From positions 7,006,001 to 7,070,000 of the forward strand of contig JAKZAN010000007.1 in the NCBI GenBank assembly GCA_023053545.1: a DNA stretch of 64,000 nt, given 5' to 3'. This DNA comes from Lepidurus packardi (lineage: Eukaryota > Arthropoda > Branchiopoda > Notostraca > Triopsidae). Shown piece after piece: positions 25,111 through 39,412 of this stretch. The position numbers were made by a program, and so were the translations under genes. The first letter of the stretch is position 1. Each line of letters starts with the position of its first letter. The notes under the pieces were generated by a model, which was not told the DNA's origin, searched no databases, and worked only from the letters and a program-made list of their open reading frames with translations.

Positions 25111-27358
25111 GTGTATATGGGGCTTTCCTTCCTTCCTTCTTTTCACTGAGCCAAGGGGACGTACATACACACGAAGGGAATGTATATATCGTTACTATAA
25201 TGCGTATGTGTATCCAATACAGGGAAATCTCGAGCCTGTTATATTGAAAGCTTACCCTGTTTTTAGTCTGTTGAATATATGGTAACATCCTGTGATGCTG
25301 CTTTTCTCCAGGGACATGGATTGACAGCGTGAAGAGCATGTGTTGCCTTATCGAACTCTTTTATAGACGAGGAATAAGATGCTTCTGCGTCGAAGTGATT
25401 TCCGAGACATGTTTCAAAAACGTCAAAACATATTTTTCACCAAAAAAGTTCCTTTTTCTTTTCCATTTTTTTTTTAAGAAAAGGGGAAAGGGAGGGTTCT
25501 GGTATTTAAAGCAACCTTGCTGGATGCTGGGCCTTACATCATGTTGTATGGAAGCAATAGTGCTTTCTGGTTTACTGTTGCCTGGTGATGGAGTCAATTT
25601 CAATCCCGCGGGATGGCAATCGCTTTAAAATCCCGAAGTCTTTTGTGGAGCTGGCACAGCCCAAAACTCAAGTAAAAGCACCGTACGTTATCGTGAGAAA
25701 CACAAAGAGCTCTGATGCTGTTAAACTTCCCCCAACGCCTCTTAAATAAATGCTGTTATTAAAAGGGAGTGGAAGGTAGAGTCCCAGTAGTAGCAAAAGA
25801 AGAATCCTAATACCAGTGTCACACACTTGCACTGCACGAGCATTTCTCTCTCTATTTTGGAGCCCCGTAATTTAATCTGGGTTTTGCGAACAAAAATAAA
25901 CGCTTATAGCGACTCAGGATTTTAAATAAAGGATTAAGAGGAATAGGAGCAGCTAAAATAGTCGGTGACATGTCGCAACGAACGTTTGGGTAGTCGTTAA
26001 AATTAAAAAGTCGAGTTACTACTCGTTCTAAGTTTAAGGATGTAATACGCTGCGAGTAAGCAGAGGTTTCGGTTAACTTTTCCATCTAGGAATGAGGGCG
26101 CCATATCCGAGTTAAGCATTTTGAGTAAGCGGACTGTGAAAAAGACGGGCGAGCAGCAGCGAACTGACAGCTTCCCCATTTCGAAGTAATCGCAACAAAG
26201 CTTCTGGGGATTCAAATGCCATCTTTTCTAGCAAAGTCGACGCCTGTTTTTTGGCTGACGACATCGTCTTGTTGCAGCAAACGATCACGTTGCTTGCTTT
26301 ACTTCTTTTGTTCCCCTCTTTCGCCCGAAACCCCTTGTTGGGATCAAAGGCTTTAAGGTGCGGGGAGGTCGAGCGTGTTCTTCCGCTTCTGTTGAACTTG
26401 CGCGACTCGAATTCCCCTGGATCTCTCTGATGTTGCTATTTTGCGTTCGCCACTCGAGACTCTAGAGGATATGTGAATACAAAAGGCTAGGCTTTACTGG
26501 GAGGGAAAAAAGTCGAGAAGCTCAAAGGCTATCAAACAAGGAGGTTCAAGCATATATATGTAGCGAAAAACAAAAAGTAAAAGCTGCTGTAGTCAGCTGT
26601 CGTGTGGGTTGCCTATAAGCCTGTAGGGACCCAACCAAGGATCATAATGGATGGGAGCCACCAGAAAACCGATGGGGCAACCATCGACGTTGATGAGCAC
26701 CAACATTGTTTTCCGAGCATTAACTTCTACAGCAACAAAGCCAGCAGGGCTTTAAAAAAGGGAGGATTGTCGTGTAAAAAGATGGTGTACAATTCGCCAT
26801 AATACATCTCGTTCTCCCCTTAAGTTGCAACGACTCTGCTCCCGAAATCTTGGGAAGGGGATCGATTACAAGCTTTACCCCATTTGCTTTTTTGGTTTGC
26901 AGTCTGGCTTGTAAGAACATGTGATTCTACTTGTCCAGAATTCCCAGAATCTGTATTCGGTAGACTACTTTTATAGTGCCATGTCAGTAAAAGCATAGTA
27001 CTGTAAAACCAAAGGAAATACATCTATTTCAGTAGACATACGGTATAGCGCTCCAGTTGTCTTCCAATTTCTAAAGCATTAAAGCAAGTTTTAGTTGTTT
27101 TGGTGTACTTGTTAACATAATTCATCAACTGTACAGAACGTTGGGTTTGGGATAATTGTTATTTAAAAGTAATTGCAACAATTCGTTAATTTTTCAGTCA
27201 TAGTATGTTTGGAGAAGTTATGTAGGGTCTCCTGTTGACCGCCGCGATGTTCTGGCGCCACTTACCGGTTGCGCGTAAGCCATGCTTTAATGCGCAAGGT
27301 AACTTGATGCGTTAGCAAATATCTGGAGTTAAGTTACGAATAATAAGCTAATAACACC
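25111..27358. other. Gene-free stretch upstream of NVL
   Basis: No supported gene. The last 150 bases before the NVL start probably carry its promoter and 5' leader. No convincing TATA box is seen, as expected for a housekeeping gene. Short open frames near 25.3-25.6 kb and 26.0-26.9 kb overlap on opposite strands and look like chance. Confidence 0.5.
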
Positions 27359-30557
<3,199 letters not shown>

Positions 30558-30768
30558 GTGTAATTTGTATCTACTGATTTGAAATACAAGCAAACTTTTA
30601 AATAGTACCCGTCCTCCGAGAAAAAGGGAGTTTTCCCGCGAAGCTGGCACGGGTTTACTCTGGCCGAAAAGGTAGCTGGAAGAGTAACTTGATTCATAGA
30701 ACTGGAACATCGTCAACGTTGAACGTGGAAACCAAACGTAGGGATCATAGCTCCTGTTCCAGGTAGCG

Positions 30769-30810
30769 TATATATAGAGTACATAGACTCGTGCAAATTT
30801 AGCATTCAGT
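30769..30810 (+). promoter_or_regulatory. Candidate TATA box and initiator
   Basis: TATATATA lies at 30769-30776 and TCAGT, the arthropod initiator, at 30806-30810, about 60 bases before the start codon of the secreted protein gene. The TATA-to-initiator spacing (about 35) is slightly longer than usual. Confidence 0.45.
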
Positions 30811-30869
30811 CGGTGGGAAACAGATCGTATTGGTACACAAAGTAATTTTTGCGAATGTTTTTAAAAACG

Positions 30870-32183
30870 ATGTCATTCAAATGGGTAAGTGGATCGAGTT
30901 AGAGAGAATATGTACAAGTTAAACGTTTCCTATTTTTCTAGTTCTATGTGGTTGTAGCGTTGGCGATATTTCATTCCTCTTGTGGATTTCCGACATTCAC
31001 CTTTCCAGAGAGCAAAGACGCAAATTTGCAGGATACAGGCGAAAAACGTGACGAAATTGCTGCTGACTCTTCCCTTAGTGAACCGCGACAGTCTGGAAAC
31101 GACCAAAATGTACAGCCAAAAACTGATCAGGAGTTTCCATCAAATCCTAAACAATCGCCTTGGAAATTTCTATCAAACGCAGACGCCAAGCGCGAAGGAA
31201 AAGCATTAAATCCGCAGCCGATTAAGGAGGAAAAAGAGTCTGAAACCTTAGAACGCGAAACTGTGAAAGAAGCTGCAGCGAATCCCGGGCAGAAGAATGT
31301 AGAGCCCGAGACTGTGAAACAATCTGCATCAAATCCTGAGCCGAAAAGTAAACCCGAGACGGGTCAGCCTAAACCAGAGCAGACCAAGGTTAAACCTTCG
31401 AATCCACAGCGATCTTCGGAAGGAGAGAAAGACTCGAAAACTCCAGACGAAGATAAAAAAGAAGCCATCCCAAAAAACAGTAAACCAGCAGCGCCACCCG
31501 CAAATCCTGAAGCTTCACGGGTGAAAGCACCAGAGAGTAAAGCTCAGCAGTCTGCTGGTCAGGGCGAAAAGCAACCCAAAAACGTTCAAGATGAACCGCA
31601 AAATGCCGAAAAGAAACCCGTAGAAAATCTTCAGTCTAAAGGTGAACAAAGTCCAGTCCAGCCCATTGAACGCAAAGCAGAGCAGGAGAAGGCCAATCCC
31701 TTGAATCTAGAGCAACGAAACACTGAAGCCAAACCAAAGGAATCTCCAAATATCGTGAACCAAGGAAAGGCTAACAAGAACGTCCAGCCTGCAAGTATCG
31801 AACAAGTACCAACGCAGAATAAAGAGAGTATTAGTGAACAAAAACCAGATACTTCCGATGCAGCCAAACCAGATTTGAGGCGAAACAAGCGTACCATATT
31901 TTCTCGTTCCTTTCCGGGACCCTTCCTACCGGGACCTCTAGTACCTGGACCACAGATCTTGATAGGCCCACCCCCTTTCCCTATTGGGTAAGTTATGAAA
32001 ATACTTTTTCTAGTCTTGTCTGATTACGATTATGTATATTACAGACGTGTGGGAATTGCAGTTCCCGCACCTTTCCCTGGAATCATTGGCGGACCAGCGT
32101 TTTTGCCGGGACCAGCGTTTGTGCCGGGACCATCACCTTATGGCGGAATAGGAGTCGGAGTCGCTGGTCCTTTCTTCCCTTGA
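30870..32183 (+). CDS. Secreted Lys/Glu/Pro-rich protein with FLPGP-type tail
   Basis: I do not recognise a named family. Three exons (30870-30884, 30942-31987, 32045-32183) give 399 residues. The 15-nt first coding exon supplies MSFKW and joins a hydrophobic stretch ending near SSCG at residue 20, a good secretion signal. Residues about 25-310 are highly charged and rich in Lys, Glu, Gln, Pro and Asn, with loosely repeated segments containing NPQ, NPE, KPE and SEQKP. A dibasic site RRNKR (about 318-322) could be cut by a furin-like protease. The tail has repeated PGP motifs (FLPGP, LVPGP, FVPGP) and ends Gly/Pro-rich in FFP. An AATAAA at 32282-32287 fits a short 3' UTR. Probably extracellular matrix or cuticle associated, by composition only. 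The next gene converges on it and is also secreted and low-complexity. Confidence 0.85.
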
Positions 32184-32281
32184 GGTTTTTGCCTGTTTCT
32201 GTGAATGTATTGCTGCTGTTTTATCGTTACTGGATAAGTGTCGTTAAGCGGCCGTTTTTGTGTTTTTAGTTTATACTTCTT

Positions 32282-32287
32282 AATAAA
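32282..32287 (+). terminator. Polyadenylation signal AATAAA
   Basis: Canonical hexamer about 100 bases after the stop codon of the upstream secreted protein gene. Confidence 0.6.
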
Positions 32288-32625
32288 ATCGTTACGGATT
32301 ACCAACCAAAAACGTTGTTTACATTGTTTAAAGTTTTTATAATGTTGATACGAGATTGGGTGTTCCCATTGAAATCGTATATTTTATTTTTATACATGTA
32401 TTACTATTACCTCCGATATTTTACTAAGAAATCAGAAAAATACTAATTCTTGTTGTGTATTATCGCTAAGGAATTACAGTAAAACAAATAAGGTCCAGTA
32501 AAAAGAGTTCAGGCAAACAGGTAAGTGTGAATTGTTTTGAATGCGAAACCAAGTTAGTACTTATTTTAGGTAGATCAATAAAAAAAGACATGACCGAACG
32601 ATAGGATAAAACTGAGACACAGTAT

Positions 32626-33722
32626 TCAACGGTGTTCGTTGTCCTCTTCACTACTGCCAGACCGTGTACGGGATTGCTTCTTTCGACTTGCTTTGGCAAG
32701 CTTGGAAAGACACTTTCTTAGGTCTTTATCCGAACAAACCTTTTCTGGCTCGATTCTGATGGATGGTGCTTGTCGGTATAATTTAACGATAACCTCGTCC
32801 ACATTACTGTTTACCTGTTGTTCAGTCAATTGAAGTAAGGGTTTAACCGTCGTATGAATTATTTCTTCAGTGGTAGACGCAGGTGTAGATGTCGTAGTAG
32901 GTTTAGGTGTCGTTGCAGTTGTAGGTGTAGTTGTCTTGGTCGGCTCTTCTGTGGTCATGACTGTCGGTTTTGATGTCTCAGGTTTAGGTGTTGTAGTAAT
33001 AGGTGAAGCAGTAGAAGTAGGAGTAGTACCTTCCTCCGCTCCCTGCGCTTTATCTCGGGTATTGCAATTATTGTTCACGTTTAGGGAAAGTACGACCGGG
33101 TTATAATTCGTAAAACCGTTTCCTGGCACCTGGATTGGTGGAATTTCCGGGACTTGTGTAGGCTTAGTTGGAGGCGCTAAATTACAAAAAGTAATTGAAA
33201 AGTACTTGAAAATTGGCCCAGATCACGAATAAATAGACTTACTATGACTAGGGGTTATCGTCATTTCTGGAGGCAAAGTGGTCGTGGAGGTAGACGGAGT
33301 GGGCCTATAGGTCCCCGTAGGCGGTACGGTCGGTTTAGGCGTAGGCGTGGCAGGCTGAGTAGTCGAGGGATAAGGACAAGGAGTAGAACTGATAGGCGGC
33401 CGTGGAACGAATCCACCAAGAATAGGTTGCGAAAAGAAAAAGCGCTGCAAAACTTGTCCTAATTGGCTTCCTGTAACGATGAATGGAAGGTTAAAACTTT
33501 GACACATTGAAAAAGTAAAAATTTACCGTGTTTTCGTGCGAAAGAAGCCGCTACGTCCCCGTCACATTCTAAAAAACGCTCGAATCCTTCCTTTACTTCC
33601 CTGCACCGGAAAGTGGTATCGTATGCCGATGGAGAACTTCGATGATGCGTTGCCCGGTTTTCCACCGAACTCAATTCGGCAATTACGACAAGCAAGACAA
33701 CCCAGGGCTTCATATTTAACAT
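32626..33722 (-). CDS. Secreted Thr/Pro-rich mucin-like protein
   Basis: Function not recognised. Minus-strand exons 33722-33527, 33470-33243 and 33176-32626 join in frame to 324 residues. The start gives MLNMKPWVVLLVVIAELSS, a secretion signal; a second Met three codons later would serve as well. A short folded-looking segment with two Cys follows (FRCREVKEGFERFLECDGD). The middle part is dominated by Thr, Pro and Ser repeats (TTPKPT-like), the typical base for O-glycosylation. The C-terminal 90 residues contain a further Cys pair (VCSDKDLRKCL) and a Lys/Arg-rich, then acidic end. It is likely an extracellular mucin-like matrix component, inferred from composition. The open frame continues far upstream of the chosen start (to about 34007), but that part lacks any signal and is read as 5' leader. 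Confidence 0.8.
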
Positions 33723-34489
33723 GTCTTTTAAAATACACTGAAATTGATCTTTAAAACTCCAACAGGTGAGTGCGAATAAAAGCCTGCCTCCGTTTCCGAA
33801 GCACCCCAAACTACGAGTAACGCAAAAGAATGAACACGAGGCTCGGGAAAACGAAGCACGGAGACCAAGTTCATCCGCTCCTCTTTTTTCTAAGAAAAAA
33901 AAAGAAAAAACTTTCTCTTCAACGATGCTGCGACGTCTGTTGGTATTGCCCAGGTAGCTTTCGTATTTTGCGAGATTTTCTTCGCGTAAATAGAATCTCG
34001 ATCTCAAAGATCTATAGATTTCGAGGTCCAGATTGGCTACCTAGTCACTGGGGTGCGGCGTGGAAATGAACTCGCGCATTTCTGTTGTTTGGAATCATCC
34101 TAATACAAACGATCGAAATCCTACGTGCAGTATTTTTTAGACAAATTTATATTCATGATTGTGTTTTATGTGTTATGATTGGACCATATTATTTGACCGA
34201 GATTGTGACATCGGTTTCGTAATGCGAAATAGGCTCTTGAATTCTTCTTTTTTTTGCACAGAATATTGTAGTTACCCAAGGATGCCGTTTGGTGACAGCA
34301 CGTTTCGGTAGAATCGTCAGCAGAGGGAGGGGAGGGACAAGAGGGAAGGGCACTGGCACTGGCAGAGCATTAGGAAACGGGAAAGCTTGGTAGGAAGTAG
34401 AAAAGTTCAAGCGCAGGAAAAACTTTTAAGCAGATCCCCAAGATCTTGTGTGGGTTTCGAATTATCTCAGTCAACTTATTTGATATCGC
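33723..34489. other. Intergenic region between mucin-like gene and eIF1
   Basis: A divergent promoter region of about 770 bases. It contains poly-A/T runs and a purine-rich stretch near 34320-34340. No gene or convincing core promoter element was seen. Confidence 0.5.
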
Positions 34490-35179
34490 ATGTCCTTCCA
34501 AAATCTCAACACTTTTGGTAAGTGCTTGTTTAACTTTTTATTAAAAAAAGTTGTTAAGAAAACTGGATTAGACGAATGAAAGCCAAAATGGCTGACGTTT
34601 GATGGGGCTTGGGTTGGGTAATGGTTATTCCTTTCCTATTTACTGGCAACCGAGCCTTGAATTGCATATTTTAATTATATGATATCAGTATTTAGTATAA
34701 TTTACTGTATGTCTCTATTATTATTTTTCTTTGTGTAAAGCGGTTCAATGACACAGAAAGATAACTTATTTTTATTATTTTTTTGTCGCAATATCGAGTT
34801 CAGAAGATATCACACACATAGCCTATCTTTTCGTTATAAATGGTTAATTCTGTGTGATTCATTCATTTTTGCAGACCCCTTCGCCGATGCGGTCAAAGGA
34901 AGCGATGACGGTGTCCAGGACGGTTTGGTGCATATCCGTATTCAGCAACGTAACGGGCGAAAAACACTAACTACTATTCAGGGATTGTCGTCCGAGTACG
35001 ATTTGAAAAAAATAGTCCGTTCTTGCAAGAAAGAATTCGCCTGCAACGGAACTGTGGTAGAGCATCCTGAATACGGCGAAGTTCTTCAACTTCAAGGCGA
35101 TCAGCGCGAAAACATTTGCCAGTGGCTCACGAAAGTAGGCCTGGCCAAGCCTGAGCAGCTCAAAGTCCATGGCTTTTAA
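34490..35179 (+). CDS. eIF1: Eukaryotic translation initiation factor 1 (SUI1)
   Basis: eIF1 binds the 40S subunit near the P site and enforces start-codon selection. Two exons, 34490-34517 and 34875-35179, give 110 residues (human 113). Exon 1 encodes MSFQNLNTF and exon 2 begins with DPFADA, reproducing the conserved N-terminal NLxxFDPFADA pattern. The SUI1 core is plain: HIRIQQRNGRKTLTT, then CNGTV.EHPEYGEV, QLQGDQR and the terminal LKVHGF. The single intron is 357 nt, far longer than most introns in this window. A polyadenylation signal lies at 35389-35394. It converges with DNAAF19 on the other strand. Confidence 0.98.
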
Positions 35180-35388
35180 CTTCTACCACCATGTTGCTTC
35201 TCGGCTCCATCCATCCTGTCAACGTCGGTGTTTTATCCTTGCGCCATTCTCATGTAGTTCCAGCAATCACATATTACCCACGAGCAGAAGTTGGTTGATA
35301 GGGTCATAAGTTTAGGTTTGAAATTTTTGGCTTTTTTTGTAACGTTCCTGGCTTGGAAGAATTTCGTGTTGTCTTCGAAATGGATTGG

Positions 35389-35394
35389 AATAAA
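35389..35394 (+). terminator. Polyadenylation signal AATAAA of eIF1
   Basis: Canonical hexamer about 210 bases after the eIF1 stop codon, before the convergent gene. Confidence 0.55.
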
Positions 35395-35550
35395 TCTAAT
35401 TCTTAATAACTCTTGGCCTTTGTTGAGTATCTTGTTATACAATTTCTTATGATCATAAAAGGCAAGTTGATATACTGCTTAAAAATGATTCGTATATTAC
35501 AATATGAAAACAAAACATAATTGGCTTGAACATAAAAGCGTTAGGCTCGT

Positions 35551-36484
35551 TCACACCTGGTATTTTTTCCGAAGCTCTTGTAAAGTCCATTCAGTCACTC
35601 CCTCCTCGGCCAGATCTTGCTGCCGGTCTTGCAAGCTGTTAATTATTTTCTCCATGAGTTGCTTGCACGTAGTGCGTTCAATAACACTCAAAAACTGAAG
35701 GCTAATGGCAAACCTTGAGTAGGGAGAAATTTAGCAAATAATACGGTAATCAAGACTTTTGGGAAGAAATACTATACCTTTTGGCTTCCGCCAAAGCTTC
35801 CAAGAGTCCAACAATGCAAACAATATCCCCAGTCGATGGACTGAAGGCTAATAAAGTCTGTAATATTTCGCCAAGCAATCCAACTGGGATTTCAAGCCGA
35901 AACAAGTGGCCCAATGCCGCTGGACCCATTCGTTGTAGTAAAGACAACCGATCGACAATATCCAGATTTCTCCAGCAGTTTACAAATTGCTGTGAACTTG
36001 TTGGGAGCCTGCCTTCGTCCTTTAGGGTAAATAATCAACTTATTGGAACTCGCTCGCACTACGAACTTTTCCTTTTTAACCAAAAATAAAGTTACCAAGC
36101 AATTAGGTGTCAACGGACAAGGCGAAGGAGACGTATTTGGCGATTGCCCGTACTCGTATTCTCCATTGGATCTCCTTTTGTTGCTCATTGCTAAACTATT
36201 CCATAAGCTCTGCTTACATCGCCCGTTACTCAGCTTTTCACCCTTCTCGAGAGGGCGAAGATGAGCTCCCCTTACCAGCTCCCTAAAACATAAACATCTG
36301 TCAAGCTATTTTATTTAAACTTGGGCTGAAAACTTTACCTGAACTCTTCATAACTCGAAACTCTTTGCGCTACAGCTCTATACTTTGCATCGTTTTCTCT
36401 CTGGTGCCTAATATCGCTATCCAAGGCCGCATGTAGATCCTTTTCCAGTTGTACAAAATCTAGTGACGATATTTCATCTCCCAT
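35551..36484 (-). CDS. DNAAF19: Dynein axonemal assembly factor 19 (CCDC103)
   Basis: CCDC103/DNAAF19 is needed to attach dynein arms in motile cilia. Four minus-strand exons, 36484-36339, 36282-36096, 36019-35778 and 35713-35551, join in frame to 245 residues (human 242). The N-terminal coiled coil matches the family pattern: [37 protein letters not shown], then GAHLRPLEK. The C-terminal RPAP3_C-like helical domain has [16 protein letters not shown] and [10 protein letters not shown], in register with the human GPRLGCLFQTD and GLLGELL segments. Identification is from remembered family sequence; the match runs over the whole length. The start lies 354 bp from the divergent NOP2 start, so they may share a promoter. 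In arthropods such genes are expected to act in mechanosensory cilia or sperm, which is an inference here. Confidence 0.93.
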
Positions 36485-36838
36485 TTTGTAATGAGATTCT
36501 TCGTGTGAACTTGTTATCTGACGGTCTAAGGAAACAACGAATTAATACTGGTACGTGAGGAGACTAACGGGAAAATAATCCAGAACAACTTTTAGGCATT
36601 AACTAATAAAGCACTTACTATTTTACGGACAAAGTAAAAATTATACCATTCAGAAGTATGTCATAACCTCAAAAATTTGGACAAAAGTAGGTCCTCATTC
36701 AACCAAGTTCGAGGTTTAGGACTCACAGTTCTCGGTTCCATGCTTTGATGCTTACTGCTGAAGGCAGTAAAGTTCCAGTTCGCGGGTTGCACGTGGATAT
36801 ATTCCAGCGTGAAGGTTCTAAGTTTTACACAAAATAAA
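36485..36838. promoter_or_regulatory. Bidirectional promoter region DNAAF19/NOP2
   Basis: 354 bases separate the two start codons on opposite strands. No TATA box stands out. Both 5' leaders and a shared promoter must lie here unless one gene has an unseen upstream exon. Confidence 0.5.
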
Positions 36839-39368
36839 ATGGGTAGAAAAATTAACTTAGCTGAAAAGCAAAAGAGTGGACCGGGTCGCAAAGCTAAGAA
36901 ACAAAAAGCACCTACATTTCAAGTTGTTAAGCAAGGTAAAATTCTTTTCCAACCTTAAAAAATACAAATAGAACAATAATCAACATTAATTTAACGTTTT
37001 TAATTAGATACTAGAGATGAAAACAAAGCTTTGGGAAGGAGATCACAAAAGAGAGCGGCAAAGCGAGCAGCCAAGAAAGTGGGGCTCCTTTTGTCTGGAT
37101 CGAAGTCTAAGACGGACACGAAGCCGAAACCTGCCAAGAAGCCCAAATTGAACGACTCGGATGAGGAAGATATGTCTGAAGAAGACTTGGATATAAAGAA
37201 AAACGCTATCCCAAAGAGAAAAGGTGTTGTATCTTTTGATGGTTCGGATTCGGAAGACGACATGCCAGACACTTTTGATGGAGATCAAACAGACGAAGAA
37301 GAAGGGGAGGAGGAAGATGTGGACCAGGAGGACGACTTTGAGGAAGAAGATTCAGAAGAGGATGCAGATGAAGATCAAGCGTCAAAATCCAAGAAACGGC
37401 AGTTGCCTATGGATTCAGACTCTGAAGAAGAAGACATGCCGGATAACTTCGGAGCCGATTTCGAGGACGATGCTTCAAGTGCGTCTGAAAACGACCATGA
37501 TGATGAGGATGAATTGCCAATTGAAAAGGCTTCCAAGAAACTGAAGAAGAAGCAAGCTAAAGACGAGTAATGTCGTGATGCTGTTACAACGAAAAGGAAA
37601 AAATCTAATTCGCTTTTTGTTTCAGTGAACTAGCGGAGGAGGAGCTGAAAATGAATGTCACAGCAGGAGGGGAATCGTTTAAATTACCCTCAGGCACCGA
37701 AATTGACAAAGAAGCTGCTCTGCCCCCTGACCTTGCTATATTACAAGCCCGAATCAAAGACGTAATCGGGGTCTTGAGTGATTTCCAAAATAGGCGGGAG
37801 GATGGAAGGTAAGTTGGTTGTTTCTCAGTCAAACAGATTATTTCACTTGAGCGTATCTGAGTTTTAGGAGTCGATCAGATTACCTCAGCCTACTCAGAAC
37901 TGATTTATGCACCTATTACGGGTACAACTCCTACCTGATGGAGTGTTTGATGCAAATATTTCCCATTTCCGAGCTAACGGAAGCATTGGAAGCCAACGAA
38001 ACACCGCGTCCCATCACACTGCGAACAAACACATTAAAAACCCGTCGTCGTGATTTAGCCCAAGCTCTAATCAACAGAGGTGTTAATTTGGATCCCTTGG
38101 GTAACTGGACCAAAGTTGGTTTGGTTGTTTATGGTTCCCAAGTTCCTCTGGGCGCTACTCCAGAATATTTGGCTGGGCATTACATCTTGCAGGTAAAACA
38201 GATACTAATTTAGTCATTTTCATTTCCAAAAGACGATACTTTTTTATTATTTTATTATTAATCTTCCTGTTTTTGTTTTGTTATAATAAAGGGAGCCTCC
38301 AGTCTTTTACCAGTAATGGCCTTGGCACCGCAAGAAAAGGAACGGGTACTTGACATGTCATCTGCTCCGGGTGGAAAAACTTCTCACATGGCAGCCTTAA
38401 TGAAAAATACCGGTATTTTGGTGGCAAATGATGCCTCTGCGGATCGTGCCAAAGCCATTGTTGGCAATTTGCACCGATTAGGGGTGACAAATGCCATCAT
38501 TTGCTCATATGATGGAAGAAAGCTGCCTACAGTATGTGACTGTCTGATTTTGAAGCAAATTAATAAACTTTTTTTTAAGGTGTCGGGAGGTTTCGACAGA
38601 GTTTTATTGGACGCGCCGTGCTCGGGAACGGGAGTTATTGCCAAAGATCCTACTGCAAAGAGTTCCAAGGAAGAAAAAGATATCCTACGCTGCTCCCATT
38701 TGCAAAAAGAATTGATTAAAGCAGCCGTGGACTGCATAGATGCGGATTCCAAGACAGGCGGTTATATCGTTTATTCAACATGTTCGATCTTGGTAATTAG
38801 AATGACTGCTCAAGGTAAAGGGTATGTTGTGAATTAATGTGTATTTTTCTAACATTTTTAACAGCCAGAGGAAAATGAGTGGGTCATTGACTACATTCTC
38901 AAAAAACGCCACGTTGCTCTGGTACCTACAGGACTGGATTTTGGACGGGAAGGATTCACGCGATTTAGAGAGCACAAGTAATCTTTTACGCATTCTACAT
39001 TTGAGACTTGGAACGTTTTCTAACGTGGGCTTAACAGGTTCCACCCTACTATGAAGTTAACACGTCGGTTTTACCCACACACTAATAACATGGACGGGTT
39101 CTTTGTAGCCAAGTTGAAAAAGTTGTCCAACAAAATTCCAACAACCAAGGAAGTTGAGGAGGAGGACGAAGAACCATCTCAACCAGTTCAAAACGAGAAC
39201 GATACAGACAGTGATAGTGAAGAAGAAAAGCCCAAGAAAGCTTTCCTCAATGGTAAAGGTAAGGGTAAAGGAAAAGGCACGGGGAAAGGTAAGGGCAAAG
39301 TCGGCAAGGTGGGGAAGCCGGGCAAAGGGAAGTTGCGGAAAAAACCTCAAAAGAAAAATAATAAATAA
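36839..39368 (+). CDS. NOP2: rRNA cytosine-C5 methyltransferase NOP2/NSUN1
   Basis: NOP2 methylates a cytosine of large-subunit rRNA in the nucleolus and is required for 60S assembly. Eight exons, 36839-36935, 37008-37566, 37626-37808, 37868-38192, 38292-38531, 38580-38792, 38865-38977 and 39038-39368, give 686 residues. The N-terminus is basic, then long acidic Asp/Glu/Ser tracts. A PUA-like/NOL1 region follows, with [15 protein letters not shown] (written with the substitutions TLRTNTLKT). The methyltransferase fold has the SAM motif [10 protein letters not shown] (409-418), DAPCSGTG (Cys 482, motif IV) and YSTCS (Cys 536, motif VI). Then come [22 protein letters not shown] and a Gly/Lys-rich tail (KGKGKGKG). 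Both reaction cysteines are present. The 48-nt intron 38532-38579 is a multiple of three without stops. The gene converges on pirin, stops 44 bp apart. Confidence 0.96.
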
Positions 39369-39412
39369 ACTTTCTGTTATTGTGGCCTGATGAACGAGAA
39401 TCATACACCTAA

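Noticed and set aside
33723-34007. N-terminal extension of the mucin-like protein
   Set aside because: The frame is open upstream, but the extension contains poly-Phe/Lys runs and would bury the secretion signal; read as 5' leader.
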